Source: SSF26 sp037443945
GTDB lineage: Bacteria > Chloroflexota > Anaerolineae > J102
Reading direction: 5' to 3'
Assembly: GCA_037443945.1 (NCBI GenBank)
Contig: JBBINH010000013.1
Coordinates: 1 to 64,000 of the forward strand
Length of the DNA stretch: 64,000 bases
In this document: piece by piece, positions 16,210-24,566 of the stretch
Numbering within the stretch: position 1 is the stretch's first letter
Layout of the letters: each line of letters begins with the position of its first letter
The notes under the pieces: model-generated
Databases searched by the model: none
The model's input: the letters and a program-made list of their open reading frames with translations, nothing else
What the model was told of the DNA's origin: nothing
Made by a program: the position numbers and the translations under genes

Positions 16210-16246
16210 AACACCCGCTCGCGCCTGTGCCCTGCTTTTCCCGCCT

Positions 16247-16280
16247 GAAACCACGATGACCGTCATCGTGGTTTCTTTTT
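16247..16280 (+). terminator. argG: Terminator hairpin in the argG leader (attenuator)
   Basis: A perfect inverted repeat, GAAACCACGATG (16247-16258) with CATCGTGGTTTC (16264-16275), encloses a 5-nt loop and is followed by TTTTT. It ends 20 bp before the argG ATG, downstream of the argG promoter, so it should control read-through into argG. It could also stop transcripts coming from the synthase gene upstream. Confidence 0.8.
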
Positions 16281-16300
16281 GCCCAGCTCAGGAGTTGCTT

Positions 16301-17569
16301 ATGTCGATCCAGCGCCCACCCGTGCAAAAAGTGGCCCTGGCTTATTCCGGGGGCCTCGATACCTCGGTCATCGTGCCCTGGTTGCGCCACCATTACGGTT
16401 GCGAGGTCATTTGCTTTTGCGCCAATCTGGGTCAGGAGGAGGAGCTGTCGGGCCTGGAGGCCAAAGCCATCGCCTCCGGCGCCAGCAAGTTTATCCTCGA
16501 AGACCTGCGTCTGGAGTTCCTCACCGATTACGTCTTTCCTACCATCCAGGCTGGCGCCATCTACGAGCGCAAGTACCTGCTGGGCACCTCGATGGCACGG
16601 CCCCTCATCGCCAAGCGGCTGGTGGAGATCGCCGAAATGGAAGGTTGCGATGCCGTAGCCCACGGCGCTACCGGCAAGGGTAACGACCAGGTCCGCTTTG
16701 AGCTGACCATCATGGCCCTCAACCCGCGCCTGCGGATCATCGCCCCCTGGCGGGAATGGGAAATCCGCAGCCGCAAGGACGCGCTCGATTACGCAGCCGA
16801 ACACCATGTCCCGGTGACGGCCACGGAGAAATCCATTTACAGCCGCGACCGCAATCTGTTCCACCTCAGCCACGAAGGCGGCCCCCTGGAAGACCCCTGG
16901 AATGAGCCGGAAGAGTCGGTCTATCAGCTCACCACGGCGCCGGAAAAGGCGCCCGACCAGCCCGAGTACCTGGAGATCGACTTCAAAGAAGGGATTCCCA
17001 TCCGCATCAACGGCATTGCCCACGGTCCGTTGGGCATTATGGAGGAGCTCAACCGCATCGGCGCCCGCCATGGGATCGGCCGCGTCGATCTGGTCGAAAA
17101 CCGGCTGGTGGGCATGAAATCGCGCGGGGTCTATGAGACGCCCGGCGGCACCCTGCTCCACGAAGCCCATGCCGCCCTGGAGCAGATCTGCCTGGACAAA
17201 GAGACCCTGCATTACAAGCAGTTGATCGGTCTCAAATACGCCGAGCTGGTCTACAACGGCCAGTGGTTCACACCGCTGCGCGAGGCCTTCGACGCCTTTG
17301 TCCGCACCACCGAGAAAACCATCACCGGCACGGTGCGCCTCAAGCTGTATAAGGGCAATGTCATCCTGGTCGGCCGGAAAAGCCCCTATAGCCTGTACCG
17401 CGAAGATTACGTCACCTTCGGCGAGGACGATGTCTATAACCAAAAAGACGCCGAAGGCTTTATCAAGCTCTTCGGTTTGCCGTTGAAGGTTCAGGCCCTC
17501 CTCGCAATCGAGGGCGGTGGCCTCCCGCACTATCGCTCGCCCGACTACGGTGCCTTCAAGCGGGACTGA
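16301..17569 (+). CDS. argG: Argininosuccinate synthase
   Basis: The 422-residue enzyme joins citrulline and aspartate with ATP, the penultimate step of arginine synthesis. The ATP-binding P-loop is AYSGGLDTSV; HGATGKGNDQVRFEL carries the citrulline/aspartate-binding region; YSRDRNLFHLSHEGGPLEDP and MKSRGVYETPGG are further signatures. I start at 16301 (MSIQRPPVQK) after AGGAG rather than at the ATG at 16256, which is in the terminator stem. Regulation is probably by the leader-peptide attenuator immediately upstream. Its stop abuts the convergent DUF1015 stop in the palindrome TGATCA. No other arg gene is in the window. Confidence 0.95.
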   Translation: MSIQRPPVQKVALAYSGGLDTSVIVPWLRHHYGCEVICFCANLGQEEELSGLEAKAIASGASKFILEDLRLEFLTDYVFPTIQAGAIYERKYLLGTSMARPLIAKRLVEIAEMEGCDAVAHGATGKGNDQVRFELTIMALNPRLRIIAPWREWEIRSRKDALDYAAEHHVPVTATEKSIYSRDRNLFHLSHEGGPLEDPWNEPEESVYQLTTAPEKAPDQPEYLEIDFKEGIPIRINGIAHGPLGIMEELNRIGARHGIGRVDLVENRLVGMKSRGVYETPGGTLLHEAHAALEQICLDKETLHYKQLIGLKYAELVYNGQWFTPLREAFDAFVRTTEKTITGTVRLKLYKGNVILVGRKSPYSLYREDYVTFGEDDVYNQKDAEGFIKLFGLPLKVQALLAIEGGGLPHYRSPDYGAFKRD

Positions 17570-18862
17570 TCAATCCGGTTGCAATGGCCCCGCCTGATAG
17601 AACACCAGCCCCGACGGCAGCTTGGGGTAAAAATAGGTGGATTTGGGCGGGGCCACACAGCCGGCATCGGCCAGCGCCCGCAATTGGGCCAGGGACGTCG
17701 GCGTGGTCAGAAAAGCCGCCACAGCGCCGCCCCGGCGCACATGGGCGATGGCGCCGCGGGCATCGGCGGTGAATTGCAGTTGCGCCTTCTGCATGGCCGG
17801 ATCGTGTGCGACCCCGAAATGAGGTTCCAAGATCAGCGCCTGGAGGATGGCCGTCGGCAACGCCGCCACAGGTTCGGGATACGCGGCGAGTGAGACCCGG
17901 CGTTGGGCCGAATGCGGCCGCAGCCGCAAAAGCTGCGGTTCCTGTCCGGCCAGGACCAGACCGAAGACGGGAGTGCCGGGCGCTTCCCGCTCGATGGCCC
18001 TGATCAGAGCGGCATCATCGGCCAGAGGCATCCGGTCGAAATCGGCCGTCAAGGCGTCGAGCAACGCCTCCGGAACCGCCGCCTGAACGACCAGACGGTG
18101 GGTGGGCAAGATGACCACCCCGGGGTCTTCCAGGGCCGTCACATAGGCCAGACAGAAGTCGTGGGCCGCGTCGGTTGTGGCGGGGCTTTGTGCTTGCCGC
18201 CAGGCCCGGTAGGCCAGGGCCGTTTCATAGCGATGATGACCGTCGGCCACATAGAGGGTGCGATCCCTCAGCAAGGCACACAGCTCCGCCAGCAGGGTCG
18301 GATCGCTTTCCCGCCACAGGGCATGTTCGGTCCCTTCCGCATCGCGATAGACTAGGTCGGGGGGCCGCGCCATCGCCCTCTGGAGCTGCGCGCGCAGGGT
18401 CCCGTCGGGGTCGGGGGCCAGGGTGAAGATGGGGCTATCTTGCCAGCCGATGGCCTTGAGCAGGGCGAGGCGGTCGGCTTTGGCCTGGGGAAACGTACGC
18501 TCGTGAGGCAGGATGCCCTCGCCCCATGGCGCCAACCGCAAGGCCGCGATCAAGCCGCGACGCACCAGGTCCCGGCCGTCGGGTAAGCGAAAGCGCTGCT
18601 GCAGCAGATAGAGCGACGGCGTTTCGTCCTGGCGGACAACCCCTTCCGTTTGCCAGCGACGCAGTTGCGCGGCCGCATGGGCATAGGCCCCTGACCCGGC
18701 TTCGGGGCGGGGCAGGATGAGATGAACCACATTGTGAGGGTGGCGGACGGCCAGGGCCTCCCGTTCCTGGGCATTGATGACGTCGTAAGGAGGCGCCAGA
18801 AGAACCTCGATGCGCTCTGAGGCCGTGTAACGCCAGCCGCGAAAAGCACGAAGGATGGCCAT
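17570..18862 (-). CDS. DUF1015 family protein
   Basis: The 430-residue product begins MAILRAFRGWRYTASE, holds LLAPPYDVINAQE, and contains the hallmark motif YVADGHHRYETALAYR. The DGHHR signature resembles the one in ParB/sulfiredoxin-fold free-serine kinases, so a small-molecule kinase role has some structural support but is unproven. DUF1015 genes often sit near amino-acid genes. Here the ATG overlaps the stop of the HAD-like gene as TAATG, so it is translationally coupled and third in an asd-led unit. The longer frame reading from 19024 overlaps the upstream gene and is rejected. Confidence 0.8.
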   Translation of the reverse strand: MAILRAFRGWRYTASERIEVLLAPPYDVINAQEREALAVRHPHNVVHLILPRPEAGSGAYAHAAAQLRRWQTEGVVRQDETPSLYLLQQRFRLPDGRDLVRRGLIAALRLAPWGEGILPHERTFPQAKADRLALLKAIGWQDSPIFTLAPDPDGTLRAQLQRAMARPPDLVYRDAEGTEHALWRESDPTLLAELCALLRDRTLYVADGHHRYETALAYRAWRQAQSPATTDAAHDFCLAYVTALEDPGVVILPTHRLVVQAAVPEALLDALTADFDRMPLADDAALIRAIEREAPGTPVFGLVLAGQEPQLLRLRPHSAQRRVSLAAYPEPVAALPTAILQALILEPHFGVAHDPAMQKAQLQFTADARGAIAHVRRGGAVAAFLTTPTSLAQLRALADAGCVAPPKSTYFYPKLPSGLVFYQAGPLQPD

Positions 18863-20040
18863 TACAATCCCAGGGGCTGTCCGACCAGATGGGTGGGTTG
18901 ACGATGGATGGGACGATAGCCCTGTGCGGCCAGCTCCGGTGTGGGCGCACAGGCTTCGTCGGGTTTGTCGGAAAAGGATGTGAGCACGGCCCCACGAGCC
19001 TGTAACCAGCGACAGACATCCCACACTTCCCGGGTCAGACAGATTTCCTCGCGCAAGCGCACCTCTTCCGGTGTGTCATCGGGCAGGTGACCCATGCGGG
19101 CGACGGCGGCCAGATACTCGTACCGACGGAAGTCCTTGAAGGGCGTGGGATCGTTTCGGCGATGGGCCTGGTACACGGCATCATGGACGGCCGCTAATGC
19201 CGGCGGCAGGTCGGCTGCCATGAGCTGAACCTGGTTGATGAAGGCGATGAAATCGGGTATAGCGCCGGAGCGGTAATCGCGACGCAGGCCCTCCAGCCGA
19301 ATGACACCGGCGCCGGTCATCAGGCAGATGTAGGCCAGATAATCCTGGTTGTCGGCGGTCAGATTTTTATAGACGGGCTGATTGAGCTCCTCGTAAATGG
19401 CGGCAAAGGTCTCCCAGGGGATCGTCGTCCCCAGGGTCTTGAGCACGGTCTGGCGGATGGCCTCCAGCCGGGTGGCGTCGATGGGGCGGTCGTTACGCCC
19501 GCGTGCGCCCAGGGCAGTTTTGTCGATGTCCACGATGACGATGGTGCGCTCATCCAGGGCCAATCCCCGGCCGGGGAGTTGTTCCAGCCAGTCGGCCAGG
19601 CTTTGCCAGCGATTGGCGATGAAGATATCCTCCTGCCAGTGGCTGATGGGCCGCTGGCTGGGCACGTCGGCGCCGATGAAGGCCGCCCCGCGCCAGCCGG
19701 TGGTGGTCGTCAGCAGGGTGAAGGCGCCGCCGTCGTTGCCGATGGTGTCGCCGATGACGAGCAGTTCGCTGGGTTCAACGCCGGGCGCCTGCAGGCTGTG
19801 AAACCGCCGCAGGATCCACACGGCCACACGGGCATATTGGGGTTCGCGCTTGCGCACGATCGCCGGGCCGGCCAGACCCATCTCGCGCCAGGCCGTGCTG
19901 ACGCCGGGCACGCGCGGGTCAAAGGGTTCCAACCGTCGATAGACGACAAAATCGCCGAGCAGATGAGAGAGGGAAACAAGGGCAGCCATGATGAGAACGA
20001 TGGGGGGAACGGGGGGAACGGGGGAAACAAAGTCAAACAT
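18862..20040 (-). CDS. HAD-like hydrolase of unknown function
   Basis: The 392-residue product has a HAD motif I (IVIVDIDKTALGARG) near the middle with the DxD nucleophile pair, preceded by a segment ELLVIGDTIGNDGGAF that resembles a HAD motif IV (GDxxxND). A C-terminal region RGAVLTSFSDKPDEA may be motif II with its serine. The apparent motif order is odd, so it may be two half-domains or a permuted arrangement. The ATG at 20040 overlaps the asd stop by 8 bp; an ATG at 19989 is an alternative, and between them lies a short G-rich tandem repeat. Substrate unknown. It sits between asd and the DUF1015 gene. Confidence 0.6.
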   Translation of the reverse strand: MFDFVSPVPPVPPIVLIMAALVSLSHLLGDFVVYRRLEPFDPRVPGVSTAWREMGLAGPAIVRKREPQYARVAVWILRRFHSLQAPGVEPSELLVIGDTIGNDGGAFTLLTTTTGWRGAAFIGADVPSQRPISHWQEDIFIANRWQSLADWLEQLPGRGLALDERTIVIVDIDKTALGARGRNDRPIDATRLEAIRQTVLKTLGTTIPWETFAAIYEELNQPVYKNLTADNQDYLAYICLMTGAGVIRLEGLRRDYRSGAIPDFIAFINQVQLMAADLPPALAAVHDAVYQAHRRNDPTPFKDFRRYEYLAAVARMGHLPDDTPEEVRLREEICLTREVWDVCRWLQARGAVLTSFSDKPDEACAPTPELAAQGYRPIHRQPTHLVGQPLGL

Positions 20041-21094
20041 CGATCAGGCCCTGATGGACCATGAACTCGGCATTGAGGATGGAGCCGCCGGCCGCGCCGC
20101 GGATGGTGTTGTGACCGAGGAGACTGAAGCGCCAGTCGAAGAGGTTGCAGGGGCGGATACGGCCTACAACCGTGGCCATGCCGTTGCCGGCCATGCGGTC
20201 AAGCCGCGGTTGCGGCCGGTTGGTCGCCTCCATAACGACGACGGCCGGATCGGGAGCGCTGGGTAACCGCAGCTCTTGCGGCAAGCGCCGATAGCAGCGG
20301 AAGGCCATGAGCAGGTCATCGCGGGTGGCCGTTTGGCGCAGGGCCACCGAGACGGCCTCGTAATGACCGTCGATGACCGGTACCCGATGGCAGTGGGCGC
20401 TGATTTTCATATCGGCCGGCCGCACGATGCCATCGCTCAGGGTACCCATGATTTTGAGAGGTTCGGTCTGGACTTTCTCTTCTTCGCCGTAGGAATGGGG
20501 CAGGATGTTGTCGATGAGATCGAGAGAGGGCACACCGGGATACCCGGCGCCCGAAGCCGCCTGGAGGGTGGCCACAAAAACCCGCTCAACGCCAAAGGCC
20601 AGATGGAGGGGATGCAGGGCGCCGACGAGATGGGTAGCGGTACAATTCGCATTGCAAACGATAAAGCCTTCCCAGCCGCGGCGGGCCTGTTGGACGCGCA
20701 CGAGTTCCAGATGATCCGGGTTGATCTCGGTCACCACCAGGGGTACATCCGGCTCCATGCGGTGGGCCGAGGCATTGGAAAAAATGTAATGACCTGCTGC
20801 GGCCAGTTGCGGCTCCAGCCCGGCGGCTTCGTCGGCGGGCAGGGCCGAGAAGAGGATCTGCGCCGTAATGCCGCCGGGTTGGCCCAGCTTCACTGGCATG
20901 GCGGCGATCGCAGAGGGGAGCGGGGTCTCGAGCACCCAGTTGACGGCTTCGCCGTAACGCTTGCCGGCCGAGCGCTCGGAGGCAAGGAGATCGGTGATGC
21001 GGAACCAGGGATGATGCGCCAGAAGCGCGACAAAACGTTGGCCTACGGCGCCGGTCGCACCGAGAACACCGACGGGGATAGGATGGTGAGGCAT
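20033..21094 (-). CDS. asd: Aspartate-semialdehyde dehydrogenase
   Basis: The 353-residue enzyme reduces aspartyl phosphate to aspartate semialdehyde with NADPH, the branch point for lysine, threonine and methionine. The nucleotide-binding start is GVLGATGAVGQRFVALL; the catalytic cysteine is in VCNANCTATHLVG, and AHCHRVPVIDGHYE carries the substrate-binding histidine. ATLQAASGAGYPGVPSLD is typical of the archaeal/fungal subfamily rather than the proteobacterial one. A TAGGAG site precedes the ATG and a promoter lies at 21133-21161. It leads a three-gene unit with the HAD-like and DUF1015 genes. Confidence 0.93.
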   Translation of the reverse strand: MPHHPIPVGVLGATGAVGQRFVALLAHHPWFRITDLLASERSAGKRYGEAVNWVLETPLPSAIAAMPVKLGQPGGITAQILFSALPADEAAGLEPQLAAAGHYIFSNASAHRMEPDVPLVVTEINPDHLELVRVQQARRGWEGFIVCNANCTATHLVGALHPLHLAFGVERVFVATLQAASGAGYPGVPSLDLIDNILPHSYGEEEKVQTEPLKIMGTLSDGIVRPADMKISAHCHRVPVIDGHYEAVSVALRQTATRDDLLMAFRCYRRLPQELRLPSAPDPAVVVMEATNRPQPRLDRMAGNGMATVVGRIRPCNLFDWRFSLLGHNTIRGAAGGSILNAEFMVHQGLIDV

Positions 21095-21132
21095 AGCGAC
21101 AACTCCTAAAACCGAGAAAGAGTCGAACTTGG

Positions 21133-21161
21133 AGTATAGCCGTACAAAGCCAATTCGTCCA
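21133..21161 (-). promoter_or_regulatory. Promoter of the asd unit
   Basis: Minus-strand TGGACG (21161-21156), a 17-bp spacer and TATACT (21138-21133), leaving a leader of about 32 nt before asd. Confidence 0.55.
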
Positions 21162-21242
21162 GATGAGCGCCGGACACCTACGCGCCCCTATCCTTGCCCG
21201 GCAGCACCGACGAGGGACTCGACCACAGCTACGTTCCCGATT

Positions 21243-21280
21243 GCGCACTGGCCCGCACCTGCCACCTCGGGCCACTGCGC
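21243..21280. repeat. Imperfect inverted repeat between asd and the prenyl synthase
   Basis: Arms GCGCA-CT-GGCCC and GGGCC-AC-TGCGC face each other around a 14-nt loop in the 263-bp divergent gap. No T-run follows in either direction, so it is not an obvious terminator; it may be an operator or a leader hairpin of the downstream gene. Confidence 0.45.
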
Positions 21281-21357
21281 AGCCTCGGCATTGTTGACCG
21301 ATTTCCCCGGTAGCGATTACCATCGGTTTTATCCCTCAGGTCTCGAACGGCTTTGCG

Positions 21358-22329
21358 ATGTCTTTTGCTTCGGCCCAGGCGCTGGTGGCCGCCGAGCTGG
21401 CCGCCGTCGAACAGCTCATCGTGCAACGGATCGGGAGTGCTTACGCGCCCTTGACCGAGGCGCTGCAGAATTTGGTGCGCAGCGGTGGCAAGCGGGTGCG
21501 ACCGACCCTGGCCCTGCTGGCCGCCCGTTTCTACCCTCCGGCGTCGTCCAAAGCGCTCCTCTGCCTGGCCGCCGCCATCGAGGCTCTGCATACGGCTACC
21601 CTGATCCACGATGATGTCATCGACGGTGCGCTCCTGCGCCGAGGGCAGTCGACCCTCAATGCCGTATGGACGCCGGCCGGCACGGTCATGGCCGGCAACT
21701 ACCTGTTTGCCCGTGCCGCTGCTCTGGCCGCCGAGACCGGTCATCCCCGCGTGATCCGGCTTTTTGCCGAGACGCTGAACACGATTGTCGACGGCGAACT
21801 GCGCCAGGCCTTTGCCGTGCGCGATTGGGGTCAGCCCAAGGAGCGCTACTACGAGCGCATCTACGGTAAAACGGCGGCCTTGTTCGCCGTAGCGACCCAG
21901 AGTCCGGCCGTGTTGGGCGATGCTCCGTCCGAGGCCGAAGAGGCCCTACGTCGCTACGGTTACCATCTCGGCATGGCCTTTCAAATTGTGGATGACATCC
22001 TTGATTTTGTGGCCGACGCGAAGACGCTGGGGAAACCCGCCGGATCGGACCTGGCCGCGGGCATTATCACCTTACCGGTGTATTACTACCTGCAAGACCC
22101 GGCGCAACGCGACCGGCTTGTGGCGCTGGCCGAGGAAGCCCGGTCCGGCGAGGCCGTTGTTGCCGAGATGGTGCGGCTTATCCGCGAATCAGATGCCATC
22201 CCCCAGGCGCAAGCCGAGGCGGAAGCTTTTGCCCGTCAGGCCGTGGCCGAGCTGGCCCTGTTCCCCCCCTCGCCCCATCGGCAGGCGCTGATGGATATTG
22301 CCGAATATGTGGTGGCCCGACCGATGTAG
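21358..22329 (+). CDS. Polyprenyl diphosphate synthase
   Basis: The 323-residue all-helical enzyme elongates isoprenyl diphosphates with IPP. GGKRVRPTLALLAA binds IPP; the first aspartate-rich motif is LIHDDVIDGALLRRG and the second is QIVDDILDF. It probably makes the C35-C50 chain for menaquinone, which this organism would need for respiration, but chain length cannot be read with confidence. It starts at the ATG at 21358 with no strong Shine-Dalgarno. A glycosyltransferase gene follows 15 bp later, so the two are likely cotranscribed. Confidence 0.9.
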   Translation: MSFASAQALVAAELAAVEQLIVQRIGSAYAPLTEALQNLVRSGGKRVRPTLALLAARFYPPASSKALLCLAAAIEALHTATLIHDDVIDGALLRRGQSTLNAVWTPAGTVMAGNYLFARAAALAAETGHPRVIRLFAETLNTIVDGELRQAFAVRDWGQPKERYYERIYGKTAALFAVATQSPAVLGDAPSEAEEALRRYGYHLGMAFQIVDDILDFVADAKTLGKPAGSDLAAGIITLPVYYYLQDPAQRDRLVALAEEARSGEAVVAEMVRLIRESDAIPQAQAEAEAFARQAVAELALFPPSPHRQALMDIAEYVVARPM

Positions 22330-22344
22330 GACGGTCTCTCGGCT

Positions 22345-23274
22345 ATGGCGGCACCTGCTGTTTCCGTCCTGATCGTCTCCTGGAATGTGCGCGACTATGT
22401 ACGGCGGTGTCTGGCCTCATTGGCAGCCGGGGCAGGGGAGTTGAGCTACGAGGTCATCCTCGTGGACAACGCCAGCCACGATGACACCGTGGCGGCCGTG
22501 CGGACGCAATTCCCTGCCGTCCAGGTGATCGCCAACCGCACCAATCGGGGTTTCACTGCCGCCAACAACCAGGCTCTGGCCGTAGCCCGTGGTGAGTTTC
22601 TCTTCCTGCTCAATCCCGATACAGAAGTACAACCCGGCGCTATCGCCGAACTGCATCGCTTCCTGGTCGCCCATCCCGATGTGGGCATTGTCGGTCCGCG
22701 CTTGCTCTATCCCGACGGCAGTCTGCAGTCCAGTCGTCGCCGTTTTCCCACCCTGGTCACCCTCTTTACCGAAAGCACCGTTATCCAGGAGTATTGGCCC
22801 GGTCTGGCCGTGTTTCGCCACTATACCCTGGCCGATCGACCCGCCGACGAACCGCAGTTGGTGGACTGGGTGGTCGGCGCGGCCATGCTGGTGCGACGGC
22901 AGGTCTACGAGCAGATCGGCGGTCTGGACGAGGGCTTTTTCATGTATGCCGAAGAGATCGATTGGTGTTGGCGGGCACAGGCGGCGGGCTGGAAAGTGGC
23001 CTATGACCCTGCCGCCGTGGTCATCCACCACGAGGCGCGCTCCAGCGAGCAGGTGGTGGCTGCCCGGCTTATCACCTTTTTCCGCAGCCGGGTGCGCTAT
23101 GCCCGCAAGTACTACGGCCCCCGTTGGGCCGAGGTGTTGCGCCTGTGGTTGCTGACCACCCTGGCCTGGCAATGGTTGCGCGAGGCCGGTAAATGGCTCG
23201 TGGGGCACAAGCGTCCGTTGCGGACGGCGCGCATGGCCGCTTTGCGGCAGGCGTTGCGTTCAGGCCTGCACTAA
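22345..23274 (+). CDS. Family 2 glycosyltransferase (WbbL/rhamnosyltransferase-like)
   Basis: The 309-residue GT-A protein opens VSVLIVSWNVRDYVRRCL, followed by ILVDNASHDDT, RNRGF-type NRTNRGFTAANNQAL and the metal-binding LLNPDTEV. The acceptor side contains WVVGAAMLVRRQVYEQIGG and the conserved FFMYAEEIDWCWRAQ. A C-terminal hydrophobic segment (about 265-280) may associate with the membrane. It would transfer a sugar from a nucleotide donor to a cell-envelope glycan; sugar and acceptor are not known. It follows the prenyl synthase gene by 15 bp. Confidence 0.87.
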   Translation: MAAPAVSVLIVSWNVRDYVRRCLASLAAGAGELSYEVILVDNASHDDTVAAVRTQFPAVQVIANRTNRGFTAANNQALAVARGEFLFLLNPDTEVQPGAIAELHRFLVAHPDVGIVGPRLLYPDGSLQSSRRRFPTLVTLFTESTVIQEYWPGLAVFRHYTLADRPADEPQLVDWVVGAAMLVRRQVYEQIGGLDEGFFMYAEEIDWCWRAQAAGWKVAYDPAAVVIHHEARSSEQVVAARLITFFRSRVRYARKYYGPRWAEVLRLWLLTTLAWQWLREAGKWLVGHKRPLRTARMAALRQALRSGLH

Positions 23275-23289
23275 AACCATCAAGGCGTG

Positions 23290-23298
23290 TGTTATAAT
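23290..23298 (+). promoter_or_regulatory. Extended -10 promoter of the coiled-coil gene
   Basis: TGT followed by a perfect TATAAT (23293-23298) forms an extended -10. No good -35 is seen. The leader would be about 40 nt. Confidence 0.5.
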
Positions 23299-23345
23299 TC
23301 CCTCTCACATCGGTTTTGTCATCCCCATCTCTCTGTGAACGACCT

Positions 23346-24566
23346 ATGGATACAACGCAACTGGCGCAAATGGTTACCTGGCTCGACGAGCAGCATCGTC
23401 GCGACCGGGCCGAAATCGCTAAATTGCAACAGCGGCTCGAAGCCCAAACCAACGAAATGCAAGAACAGGCCCGGCGTCTCAAAGAGCTGGAAGCGCGGCT
23501 GACGAGTGTACAGGCCCAATTGACCCGTTTCACCCAGCTCGAGCAGGCCCTGCAAAACCTGAAAAACGAGCTCACCCTTTTGGTCAACAATCAGGCCGAG
23601 GAGCTGACCAAGGCCCAACGCGAAGCCGAACGCATCCGCATGAGCGATCGCGAAGCCTTTACCCGCGGGTTGGCCGAAGTCCGCAAGGACTTGCAACGCC
23701 TGCGTTCCTTCGAGGAAGAGTTGGCCGTGCGCAAGGCCGAGGAAAGGCGCCTGAGCGAGATCGTCCTCGATTTGCGCCAGGGTCTGAGCAATCTGGGCAA
23801 GGATATCGAGGAACGCACCCGCACCATCCCCTATCTCAGCGAGCAACGCGCCCACGATAACAAACGGATTGCCCAGCTCCAACAGGAAAACGTCGAGCTG
23901 TTCAAGCGTCTAGAAGAAGCCATCGGCAAGTTGACCCTCCTGGAACACAAGCAGCAGCGGCTCGAAAGCCAGATCATCCCTCTGATATCCCTTGTCGAGG
24001 AGATGAAACGCACACAGGAACAGTTCATCGAAGCCCTCAAGCTGGCCGATGTGGACCGCCAACGCCAGATGAAGGAGTGGGCCGAGGTTTTCGAGAGCCA
24101 AAAGGCTGCCATCGAACGTTTCGAGCAACGCCTGCAGGAATTTACGGCTGTTTTCGAGGAAGCACGTCGCGCGACTGCCGGTCTGACCCGCTTCCAGGAA
24201 CAACTCCAGCGGGAACAGACCCAACTGGCCGAACTGCAGCGCCTGGCCGAGGAGCGGCAGCGCAAGGAGCTGGCCGCTTTTATGGCCGAGCACGAAAAGC
24301 GCATGAAAAAGCAGGCGTTGGAATGGGAGTATCAATGGGATCAGCAGCATAAGTTCAATGCCGCGCTCAAGGATGAGATCGCACCGATACGGGTGCAATT
24401 GGCCCATCATCACGACATGCTGGCGTTTTTCTGGCGGTACGTCGAGGCCCAGGGCCATGCCCATCTCCATGCCGCCCAGCAATGGCTGGATGAGATCGAG
24501 AAGCTGGCCGGCGAGCGGCAACGTCTCCTCAAGGCCTACGAAGAGACAAAACTGCGGTCCTCATGA
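23346..24566 (+). CDS. Coiled-coil protein of unknown function
   Basis: The 406-residue product is almost entirely predicted coiled coil: heptad-like stretches such as IAKLQQRLEAQTNEMQEQ and LKELEARLTSVQAQL recur from residue 15 to about 340. There is no signal peptide, membrane segment or catalytic motif. Glu, Gln and Arg dominate. It may be a structural or scaffold protein. Start ATG 23346 (MDTTQLAQM) follows an extended -10 promoter. Its stop overlaps the selB start as ATGA, so production of the two proteins is coupled, although no functional link is known. Confidence 0.65.
   Translation: MDTTQLAQMVTWLDEQHRRDRAEIAKLQQRLEAQTNEMQEQARRLKELEARLTSVQAQLTRFTQLEQALQNLKNELTLLVNNQAEELTKAQREAERIRMSDREAFTRGLAEVRKDLQRLRSFEEELAVRKAEERRLSEIVLDLRQGLSNLGKDIEERTRTIPYLSEQRAHDNKRIAQLQQENVELFKRLEEAIGKLTLLEHKQQRLESQIIPLISLVEEMKRTQEQFIEALKLADVDRQRQMKEWAEVFESQKAAIERFEQRLQEFTAVFEEARRATAGLTRFQEQLQREQTQLAELQRLAEERQRKELAAFMAEHEKRMKKQALEWEYQWDQQHKFNAALKDEIAPIRVQLAHHHDMLAFFWRYVEAQGHAHLHAAQQWLDEIEKLAGERQRLLKAYEETKLRSS

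Noticed and set aside
15884..17530. A 548-codon minus-strand frame opposite argG
   Set aside because: It is a shadow; it also covers the argG promoter, leader and terminator.
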